The translations under genes were made by a program, and so were the position numbers. From positions 1-6,105 of the forward strand of contig SKLX01000046.1 of the NCBI GenBank assembly GCA_007121375.1: a stretch of 6,105 bases of DNA, given 5' to 3'. Of this stretch, positions 1 to 5,399 are shown piece by piece; the stretch's first letter is position 1, and the number at the start of each line of letters is the position of its first letter. This DNA comes from Bacillota bacterium (GTDB lineage Bacteria; Bacillota; Dethiobacteria; SKNC01). The notes under the pieces are model-generated. The model searched no databases and was not told the origin of the DNA. It saw nothing but the letters and a program-made list of their open reading frames with translations.

Positions 1-2
1 GC

Positions 3-455
3 TACCGGCGCTGGAAAGACTTCCTGGAGGACAGCCCCGATTATAAAAGGCTCATTGACTTTCACACAGGGCAAAAATTACTTATCATGGCCCACAGCCC
101 CCGGCATTATTCCTTCCTGGGGAAATTGGTGGCCCAGGGCAAGAAACTGCCCCGGGACCAGCTTCTCGCCAACTATGAAGAATCTTATATGGAAGCCCTC
201 TCCAGTTTTTCAACGGTTAAAAAGAATCTCAATGTTTTGTTGCACATTATGGGCCACTTTAAAAAATATATCACCCCGGATGAAAAGCAGGAGCTGCGGG
301 AAGTAATTTGGGAATACAGGAATTCATTAGCACCCTTGACGGTTCCTTTGACTCTAATCAACCATTATGTACGTAAATATGATATATCCTACCTGAAAAA
401 ACAATCATACCTGTCTCCCCACCCCTCAGAGCTCATGCTGAGAAATCACGTATGA
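3..455 (+). CDS. YbgA/DUF1722 family protein, C-terminal part (5' end outside window)
   Basis: The frame is open from the left edge and ends at TGA 453-455, giving 150 visible residues; the true start lies upstream. The visible part covers essentially a whole DUF1722 domain (E. coli YbgA type). It starts with a short linker (YRRWKDFLED), followed by LIDFHTGQKLLIMAHSP, then the NVLLHIMGHFKKYI block, then an LTVPLTLINHY segment, and ends with YLSPHPSELMLRN. In many bacteria this domain stands alone at about 170 residues. In others it is fused behind a DUF523 domain, the family that includes the thiouracil/thiouridine desulfidase TudS. Which form this is cannot be decided because the N-terminus is cut off. 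The biochemical role of DUF1722 itself is not established. An internal ATG at 87 lies inside the domain and is not the real start. The selenoprotein gene follows 63 bases downstream on the same strand with no visible terminator between them, so co-transcription is possible. Confidence 0.87.
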   Translation, partial: YRRWKDFLEDSPDYKRLIDFHTGQKLLIMAHSPRHYSFLGKLVAQGKKLPRDQLLANYEESYMEALSSFSTVKKNLNVLLHIMGHFKKYITPDEKQELREVIWEYRNSLAPLTVPLTLINHYVRKYDISYLKKQSYLSPHPSELMLRNHV

Positions 456-508
456 TTTATTAATGGAAGTTTTAGCCTGAAATAAAGAATTATTAAAAGT
501 AGGAAAAC

Positions 509-514
509 AGGAGG
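509..514 (+). promoter_or_regulatory. Ribosome binding site of the selenoprotein MsrA gene
   Basis: A perfect AGGAGG lies four bases before ATG 519. It fixes the start upstream of the signal peptide. The start is therefore not one of the codons after the in-frame TGA, where no comparable site is seen in front of GTG 798. Confidence 0.8.
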
Positions 515-518
515 AAAA

Positions 519-1316
519 ATGGAAATTACTCGATCTTTAAGGTATCTGTTCTTGTTAATCCTGGCAACCTGCATCCTTTTGGGAATTTTCAGTACAGGTT
601 GCAGCTTATCCGATTATGTCCCTACCCAAAAAGAAAAGGAGGAAACCATGAAAAGTAAAGAAGCTTCTTTAAAAACAAATAAACCTCCCCTGGATTTTGA
701 GGTCCCTTCAAAAACAGAAACAGCAACCTTCGCCCTGGGCTGATTCTGGGGCCCTGATGCCCGGTTCGGGCAGCTGGATGCTACCGTAAGGACCCGGGTG
801 GGGTATGCCGGGGGAGAAAAAGAAAACCCTACCTACCGAAACCTGGGTGACCATACGGAAACATTGGAGGTAGACTTTGACCCGGAAAAGATATCCTACC
901 AAGAAATGCTGAAAATATTTTGGGAAAGCCACAGACCTTTAAACCCACCCCGCTCCAAACAGTATATGTCCATAATTTTCTACCACAACCAGGAGCAGGA
1001 GGAGTTGGCCCGGGCGGTTAAAACTCGCCTGGAAGAAAAGTATAATTACAGGCTTTACACTGAAATAAGGCCCTATGAAAAGTTCTATCTTGCGGAAGAT
1101 TATCATCAAAAATATTACCTGCAAAATAACCGGGGGATGATGAGGGAGCTGGAGGGCTATTTTGAAACTTCCCAGGATTTTGTTAATTCCACTGCTGCAG
1201 CAAGGATTAACGGCTACCTGGCAGGTTACGGAAGTGCTGAGGCCCTGGAAGGAGAAATAGATTCCCTCGGTTTATCTCCAGAGGGCCAGAAGAGACTCAA
1301 GTCCCTGGTCAGGTAG
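519..1316 (+). CDS. msrA: Selenocysteine-containing peptide-methionine (S)-S-oxide reductase MsrA, predicted lipoprotein
   Basis: MsrA reduces the S-epimer of methionine sulfoxide in damaged proteins. The reading frame runs from ATG 519 to TAG 1314-1316 with one in-frame TGA at 741-743, read here as selenocysteine (265 residues, Sec75). Around it the protein reads ATFALG-U-FWGPDA; the family motif is GCFWG, so TGA sits exactly at the catalytic cysteine. Downstream the family is intact: GYAGG (95-99), NPTY (Tyr106) and HTE (Glu114), which match the E. coli Tyr82 and Glu94 positions, then FWESHRP, QYMSIIFYHN, FYLAEDYHQKYY (Tyr190) and a DFVNSTAAARINGYLAGYG tail. Residues 1-28 form a lipoprotein signal: Arg5 and Arg8, a hydrophobic stretch at 9-24, and a lipobox-like STGC with Cys28. 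A charged linker (29-66) follows. The only cysteines are Cys18 and Cys28, so there is no resolving cysteine, as reported for a clostridial Sec-MsrA. The enzyme should act outside the membrane. Its electron donor is unknown. Selenocysteine use is inferred, but several independent signs support it. Confidence 0.93.
741..777 (+). promoter_or_regulatory. Selenocysteine TGA codon with bacterial SECIS-like hairpin
   Basis: TGA 741-743 is followed by a perfect 6-bp stem, TGCCCG (758-763) with CGGGCA (767-772), closing a GTT loop. The stem extends outward through an A-G mismatch, the pair G756-C774, a U-U mismatch, and the pairs C754-G776 and C753-G777. The loop starts 20 bases after the TGA. That lies within the 16-37 base spacing described for bacterial SECIS elements, and a G is the first loop base, as their consensus expects. 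The element would bind SelB and direct insertion of selenocysteine. The folding was done by eye. Confidence 0.8.
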
Positions 1317-1379
1317 CATTAATTAGCCTGAAACAACCAATACTAAATACATTGGTAACATCCTGTACGTCGAATAATA

Positions 1380-1417
1380 AGGGCCCCCTGGAAATATTTT
1401 ACCAGGGGGCTTTCTAT
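1380..1417 (+). terminator. Rho-independent terminator after msrA, possibly bidirectional
   Basis: A perfect 9-bp stem, GCCCCCTGG (1383-1391) with CCAGGGGGC (1402-1410), encloses a 10-base AT loop. It is extended by two G-U pairs and one A-U pair and followed by TTTCTAT. It sits 64 bases past the msrA stop. Read on the other strand, the tail (CCTTATTATT) is also U-rich, so the element could end the leftward genes that converge here. Confidence 0.8.
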
Positions 1418-1618
1418 CTACCCTTTTTTCTTACCTTCCCAGTAATTCATAAAGGTTAAAAATATGCCTAAAATTAAGGCCCACTGAAGGGCCCTACCCC
1501 AATCTACAACCCCTGCTCCCTGAAGGAAATAGCTGTACATATAAGTTACCCCTGCACTAACCACAAAAACAATAGGAGCTACCGTTATAAAGTATAAGGC
1601 TACCTGTTTGAAGTCCGT
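1418..1618 (-). CDS. Small two-helix membrane protein, unusual or lost start codon
   Basis: This minus-strand frame is open for 66 residues, ends at TAG 1418-1420, and follows an in-frame TAA at 1622-1624. No ATG, GTG or TTG lies near the start. An ACG at 1616-1618 is spaced 8 bases from a good AAAGGTGG ribosome binding site (1627-1634). From that codon the protein reads (M)DFKQVALYF, then a hydrophobic helix (VAPIVFVVSAGVTYMYSYF), a short loop (QGAGVVDWGR), a second helix (ALILGIFLTFM) and a lysine-rich tail (WEGKKKG). The composition looks like a genuine membrane protein, with the positive tail consistent with a cytoplasmic end. It begins 18 bases past the stop of the broken permease on the same strand and probably shared its operon. 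Either ACG is used inefficiently or an ATG mutated and the gene is silent. I do not recognise a family. Confidence 0.5.
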   Translation of the reverse strand, partial: TDFKQVALYFITVAPIVFVVSAGVTYMYSYFLQGAGVVDWGRALQWALILGIFLTFMNYWEGKKKG

Positions 1619-1626
1619 TTTTTACA

Positions 1627-1634
1627 CCACCTTT
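1627..1634 (-). promoter_or_regulatory. Ribosome binding site in front of an ACG codon
   Basis: The minus strand reads AAAGGTGG here, 8 bases before ACG 1618-1616. The good site with no standard start codon behind it is what marks the following small ORF as having a mutated or non-canonical start. Confidence 0.5.
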
Positions 1635-1636
1635 AT

Positions 1637-2061
1637 TTAATCCTGATTGGGCCACCATTTTTTATAGTATATCAAAAGCATAACCTGGGAAAAAACAAAA
1701 AGAAGGGGCAGTTCAATAAGGGATTCCACAGCTAAAACAAGGGGAATAAGGGGACGGTCGGGGAAAGCGGCTACGGCAATAGTTAACGCAAGGGGAGCAT
1801 TACGGGCCAAAATTGTAATAATTAAGCTGGTGCCCAAACAAAGTTGATAAGAAAACTTAAACCAGCCAATCTAACATTTTTAAATCCTGCCTTCAAACTT
1901 CCAAAGGACGTCTGCAAAAAAACTCCAAAAAGCATAACCATAAGGAAAGGCACAATAAAGTGGGATGCCCCTTCGGCTATATAATCAACCCGGCCCAGGA
2001 ATATTCCCAAAAATATTGCCATAATCATGAAAAGCCATGAGTATTTTTCCAGAAGGTCCAA
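1637..2061 (-). pseudogene. ACR3/arsenic-resistance-type permease, internally deleted and frameshifted
   Basis: Two minus-strand fragments belong to one membrane transporter of the bile acid:sodium symporter/arsenic resistance superfamily. The N-terminal 79 residues start at TTG 2061, behind a GGAAGGGG ribosome binding site. They carry the first two or three helices (SWLFMIMAIFLGIFLG, FIVPFLMVMLFGVFLQTSFG, LAGLSFLINFVWAP) and stop at TAA 1822-1824. The C-terminal fragment (from about 1837 to TAA 1637) is in another frame and matches the family's last helices, with the hallmark GTSLIITILARNAPLAL and AAFPDRPLI, then LIELPLLFVFSQVMLL. Family members are about 320 residues long, so roughly 150-200 central residues are missing. 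The join is near 1825-1845, where the two frames overlap. The missing part would hold the central helices, including the cysteine essential in ACR3 transporters, so the gene cannot encode a working pump. The arsenite substrate is inferred from family likeness only; other anions or organic solutes are possible. Confidence 0.78.
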
Positions 2062-2194
2062 AAGTTCACCCCTTCCTTAAAGCTATTAATATTTTAGCAA
2101 AAAAAAATATTTCTTAAAAGGAATTTTTCCCTAACCAACAAAAAAGCAAGATAGGTTTGAAAGCTTTTAGCAAAAAGTATACAATGGTACCAGT
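2062..2194. other. Divergent intergenic region between the permease remnant and the 95-residue protein
   Basis: This stretch is very AT-rich with A and T runs. On the minus strand it offers a weak -10-like TAAAAT upstream of the permease start, without a convincing -35. It contains a 14-base sequence at 2110-2123 that recurs, on the opposite strand, at 5278-5291. Nothing else could be supported. Confidence 0.4.
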
Positions 2195-2202
2195 GGAGGT
2201 GG
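2195..2202 (+). promoter_or_regulatory. Ribosome binding site deciding the start of the 95-residue protein
   Basis: GGAGGTGG lies 5 bases before ATG 2208 and is close to a full anti-Shine-Dalgarno match. The alternative starts TTG 2157 and ATG 2184 have no site at a workable distance. Confidence 0.7.
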
Positions 2203-2207
2203 TAGTA

Positions 2208-2495
2208 ATGCATGATGAATCCTGGGATATTGGTGACATACAAAGGCAAGTAATTTATTATACCCTGCGGGAAGTTGAAAACATAGTACAATCCAGCATG
2301 AACCTGTACTACTTTAAGCTGAGGCAGTCTGATGTTTCTTCCGATGGAAAAACGGTATATTATGAAGTTAGATATGGCACGGAAAGTGGGGAGATTCAAA
2401 CCCTTATTGCCGGCGTTCCCTTGACCATGATTTTAAACAGGGATATCCCCGCCTTATCCAGAATCTTTTTAGACCTTTTGTCTGACAAAATATAA
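2208..2495 (+). CDS. Hypothetical protein, 95 residues
   Basis: I do not recognise a family. The start is taken at ATG 2208 because of the strong ribosome binding site just before it; the frame is open further upstream to TTG 2157, which would add 17 residues. The protein has no signal peptide, membrane helix or cysteine. It opens with an acidic stretch (HDESWDIGD), followed by a likely helix (QRQVIYYTLREVENIVQSS), alternating beta-like segments (NLYYFKLRQSD, KTVYYEVRYGTESGEIQTLIAG), and a hydrophobic C-terminal helix (IPALSRIFLDLLSDKI). This suggests a small cytoplasmic alpha/beta domain. Codon use is like its neighbours and the frame is clean, so it is probably a real gene. It converges on the large regulator gene and ends at a shared terminator. 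Confidence 0.7.
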   Translation: MHDESWDIGDIQRQVIYYTLREVENIVQSSMNLYYFKLRQSDVSSDGKTVYYEVRYGTESGEIQTLIAGVPLTMILNRDIPALSRIFLDLLSDKI

Positions 2496-2496
2496 A

Positions 2497-2530
2497 AAAA
2501 TACCTTGGAATTTTTATTCCAGGGTATTTT
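2497..2530. terminator. Bidirectional terminator between convergent genes
   Basis: An 11-bp stem (2500-2510 with 2517-2527, one G-U pair) encloses a TTTTTA loop and is flanked by A-runs on the left and T-runs on the right, so it has a U-tract on both strands. It ends the 95-residue gene to the right and the regulator gene to the left. The regulator's TAA (2514-2516) lies inside the loop, so its last coding bases and stop form part of the terminator. Confidence 0.82.
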
Positions 2531-5177
2531 GGTTCAGTAGAGTTAGCTGGTTAATCCGGGCAATGGCTTCCCCCCGGCTCTTAACCCCCAGCTTTCGGTA
2601 TATGTTTTTCAGGTGGCTTTTTACGGTGACCACACTAATATAAAGGGATTCTCCAATGGCCTGATTGGTAAAACCCACCGCTAAAAGTTGGAGCACCTCC
2701 CTCTCTCTCCTGGTAAAAAGGGCACTTATACTGGTATCCCTTTCCCCGGCCGTCTTCCCTTCTCTAATAAAACTTTTTTCCAGCCTATTTATGTAATTAA
2801 TTAATCTATCCCTGCCCTGGTTTGCCGGTAACAAAAGCTGTTTATCTTTATAAATTTTAATTAGTTTATACAAAGCCCTTCCTTCATCAATGAAAACCCG
2901 GTGATAGCCTTCTTCTTCTCCCATTTTAAGGGCCTGTCCCAGGCTGGATAACCCCCGGTCCAATAGACCTGACTCCTGGCAGCAAAGGGCCTGCAATAAA
3001 AGTATCTCTATCCTCTCTCCCTGACCGCCTTCTTTTTCCAGTATTGCAGCCATTCTCTCGGAAAAAGCCAGGGCGGAAGTAAACCTTTTAAAATATATTA
3101 TTGCTCGAAGGAAAGTTACCAGGGGATAGTGCTGTAAAAGAGTTATCTCATCATCAACAGCCAGCTGGCAGGTATTTAACCAGTCAGAAACAGCCTCCTC
3201 GTCATTCATCTTTATTCCCATTCTAGCTTTATGGGCCTTGATTATAAAAAACCAGTGATGACAGGCTTTCCCAGCTGCCTTTTTTTCCAGACTCCTTAAA
3301 AGCTCCAGAGCAGCATAATATTCTCCCCGACCGGCTTTTATCCTGGAAGCCGTAATGTATGCAGGGATCAAGGCTCCCAGGTCAATCCTTTCCTCCCCCA
3401 GCTTTAAGGCTGTTTCTATGTATTTTTCCCCTTCTTCCCAGTCATCAATTTCATAATGGATTTCAGCCAGGACCACATAACCAACGGCAAAGGAAGGAAA
3501 GTCACCTATTTTTTTGATAGCGGGTGCCGTTGATTTATAAAAATTAGCCGCCATCCTCAACCTCCCCCACATTCCCGTCTCTATCTGGAGCAGGCTGGCA
3601 CTGCTGGTATTAAAGGTTATCTTTTCTGCCATACTATCCTCTCGAATATTTTGCAAGGCTTCCATAAAAGTATCATTTGCCCCGGGACTTCCTTTAACAA
3701 TTGCCATGTAACCCTGGACCATTTTTACTTCCCTTTTTATGAAATCAAGGGAATCTTCATCCACCATCTGAGAGATTTTGCCAGGATTTTTTAAAAAATT
3801 AACCATTTCCGTTAAGGTGGCCTGGGCCTCCTCCATTTTTCGCCAGTGAATTAAAATCCAAATATAATAAAGCCATATTTTGGGCCTGCGGTACAAAATC
3901 TCCCGGGGCAAAGTAGAAATCCAGGTGGCCAAAACCGTTAGTTTCCCATCTTTAAAAACCCGGGAGGCTTCTTCTTCAATCCATGCTCCCGCCCTCTCAA
4001 AATCCCTTCCTTTCAGGGCATGGTGGATAGCCTCGAAATTAAAACCATTTTCTTTAAACCAGAAAGCAGCTTCTTGATACAGGTTAATTAACACTCCAGG
4101 CTCCTGTTCTTTCAAAATATCCCTCAATACCCTTGATAAAAGGTGGTGGTACCGGTACCAGCAGCCCTGGTCATCAAGGGGGATAAGAAAGAGATTAAGT
4201 TGCTCCAGGAGTTTCAACATCTTTATACTGTTTTCAGTGCCTGCTAACCTGTCACATAAGGAGGGATTCATTTTTTCCACTATGGAGGTGCGAAGCAAAA
4301 ATTCCCTGACCTCCTCTGATTGGTAATCCAGCACTTCCTCGCGAAAATAGTCTTTAAAAAGGCATTCTTCCCTGCTTAAGTTACTTATAATAGATTTATT
4401 TTCAGGTGAGCTGTTAATTATTATGGAGGCCAGTTGCATCCCGGCTACCCAACCCTCCAGGCGCTGATTTAAAGCCTGGAGTTCTGCCTGGGACATGTTG
4501 GGTTTTTCCAGGGTTTTATGAAAAAAATCCCTGACCTCATTAAAACCAAAACGTAGATCATTTAAAGATACTTCTAATAACTGGCCCTTTGCCCTGAAAG
4601 AGGACAGGGGCAGGGAAAGTAAGGTCCTGCTTAAAATACAAATATGAAACTGGGTTGGAAGATTATCCAGGAGGTACTTCAGGGAACTATTAATAGCAGG
4701 ATTCTTTATAAGATGGAAATCATCAAGGATTATAAAAATATCTTTTTCCAAGCGGTTGATTTCATTAATGAGAAGGGTAAGAATCTTTTCCACGGGAGGG
4801 TGGCTGGAGGAATGTAATAAATCCAGGGGTTGACTGCCCAAATGGGGATAGATTTCCCTTAACGCTTGGATAAAATAGCTCCAGAATAAAACCACATCCT
4901 TGTCCTTTTCATCAAGGGAAAGCCAGGCTGTAGAATTATGGTTTTGGGAAATCCACTGGGCTACCAGGGTTGTCTTACCAAAGCCTGCCGGGGCCGTAAC
5001 CAGAATAAGTTTATAACTGCTACCCCTATTGAGCTTATCCACCAAATGCTTCCGAAAAACCAACTTTTCCCACAGGGGAGGGCTATTAAATTTAGTCTGG
5101 ACAAGCAGGGGCGGAACTGTTTTCTTTACCAGCTGAGGTTTATCCATTCTGTTAAAATTTTTAATATCTCCTGACAC
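2514..5177 (-). CDS. LuxR/MalT-type ATP-dependent transcriptional activator (LAL, STAND NTPase)
   Basis: This is a large signal-dependent activator of about 887 residues, the normal size of MalT-like LAL proteins. The N-terminus has the family opening VPPLLVQTKFNSPP, then a STAND ATPase: Walker A APAGFGKT (about 62-69), the AWLSLDEKD segment, Walker B FIILDDFHLI (about 148-157), the LSRTLLSLPL and LNDLRFGFNE regions, and EGWVAGMQLA (about 241-250). A WYRYHHLL motif and a long helical repeat region (about 370-800), MalT-like and thought to sense the inducer, follow. The C-terminal LuxR helix-turn-helix (about 820-877) reads LFTRREREVLQLLAVGFTNQ, then TVKSHLKNIYRKLGVKSRGEA. The family oligomerises on ATP and inducer binding and activates transcription. 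The ligand and target genes are not evident here. GTG 5177 is chosen because GGGGTGG lies 5 bases ahead; GTG 5186 or ATG 5147 are alternatives. No damage was seen. Confidence 0.93.
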   Translation of the reverse strand: MSGDIKNFNRMDKPQLVKKTVPPLLVQTKFNSPPLWEKLVFRKHLVDKLNRGSSYKLILVTAPAGFGKTTLVAQWISQNHNSTAWLSLDEKDKDVVLFWSYFIQALREIYPHLGSQPLDLLHSSSHPPVEKILTLLINEINRLEKDIFIILDDFHLIKNPAINSSLKYLLDNLPTQFHICILSRTLLSLPLSSFRAKGQLLEVSLNDLRFGFNEVRDFFHKTLEKPNMSQAELQALNQRLEGWVAGMQLASIIINSSPENKSIISNLSREECLFKDYFREEVLDYQSEEVREFLLRTSIVEKMNPSLCDRLAGTENSIKMLKLLEQLNLFLIPLDDQGCWYRYHHLLSRVLRDILKEQEPGVLINLYQEAAFWFKENGFNFEAIHHALKGRDFERAGAWIEEEASRVFKDGKLTVLATWISTLPREILYRRPKIWLYYIWILIHWRKMEEAQATLTEMVNFLKNPGKISQMVDEDSLDFIKREVKMVQGYMAIVKGSPGANDTFMEALQNIREDSMAEKITFNTSSASLLQIETGMWGRLRMAANFYKSTAPAIKKIGDFPSFAVGYVVLAEIHYEIDDWEEGEKYIETALKLGEERIDLGALIPAYITASRIKAGRGEYYAALELLRSLEKKAAGKACHHWFFIIKAHKARMGIKMNDEEAVSDWLNTCQLAVDDEITLLQHYPLVTFLRAIIYFKRFTSALAFSERMAAILEKEGGQGERIEILLLQALCCQESGLLDRGLSSLGQALKMGEEEGYHRVFIDEGRALYKLIKIYKDKQLLLPANQGRDRLINYINRLEKSFIREGKTAGERDTSISALFTRREREVLQLLAVGFTNQAIGESLYISVVTVKSHLKNIYRKLGVKSRGEAIARINQLTLLNQNTLE

Positions 5178-5399
5178 CAGGACCACCCCACCAGATGAAT
5201 TGCTAATTTTAATTTATATTTGATTATAACATAAAAATAACTAATATTTTGAATATATTATGTAAAACTCTAAAAAGTTCCTTTTAAGAAAAATCCTACT
5301 TTCGGATGATTGTTTATTATTCTCATTCCTTATATATTTACATTAAGGTAACCCTCCAGTTGTGTTGCTCAAAAAAAACAAAAAGGAGCTGGATCTTAA
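5178..5399. other. Divergent intergenic region between the regulator and the coiled-coil protein gene
   Basis: This AT-rich stretch carries the candidate leftward promoter at 5223-5253 and the second copy of a 14-base sequence (5278-5291). On the plus strand TTGTTT and TATATA between 5310 and 5340 could act as a weak promoter for the downstream gene, but the spacing is short and I do not call it. AAGGAG at 5383-5388 serves ATG 5400. No RNA gene or clear operator was found. Confidence 0.45.
5223..5253 (-). promoter_or_regulatory. Candidate promoter of the LAL regulator gene
   Basis: On the minus strand there is a perfect -10 hexamer TATAAT (5223-5228), and a TTCAAA (5248-5253) could be a -35, with a long 19-base spacer. 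Transcription would start near 5215, leaving a leader of about 40 bases before GTG 5177. The -10 is good and the -35 weak. Confidence 0.4.

Noticed and set aside
741..743. TGA as an ordinary nonsense mutation making msrA a pseudogene
   Set aside because: The codon falls exactly at the catalytic Cys, a hairpin with SECIS spacing follows, and the remaining 190 codons show no decay. It remains the main alternative if the host lacks Sec genes.
798..1316. A separate, shorter MsrA starting at GTG 798
   Set aside because: It lacks the active-site motif, has no ribosome binding site, and is in frame with the upstream fragment across a single TGA at the catalytic position.
472..1333. Direct repeat TTAGCCTGAAA at 472-482 and 1323-1333 flanking msrA, as a transfer scar
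   Set aside because: Several 11-base repeats are expected by chance in a window this size, and no mobile-element features accompany it.
1336..1354. Small hairpin CCAAT...ATTGG between the msrA stop and its terminator
   Set aside because: It has only 5 AT-rich pairs and no U-tract; this is likely chance.
1822..2061. The 79-residue N-terminal permease piece as an independent small membrane protein
   Set aside because: The neighbouring ORF supplies the C-terminal end of the same family in another frame, so a deleted gene explains both.
2094..2399. Minus-strand ORF opposite the 95-residue gene
   Set aside because: It is antisense to a better supported gene, has no ribosome binding site, and shows no recognisable protein features.
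3880..4077. Plus-strand ORFs inside the LAL regulator gene (also 4938-5174)
   Set aside because: They are shadows of a well conserved long coding sequence on the other strand.
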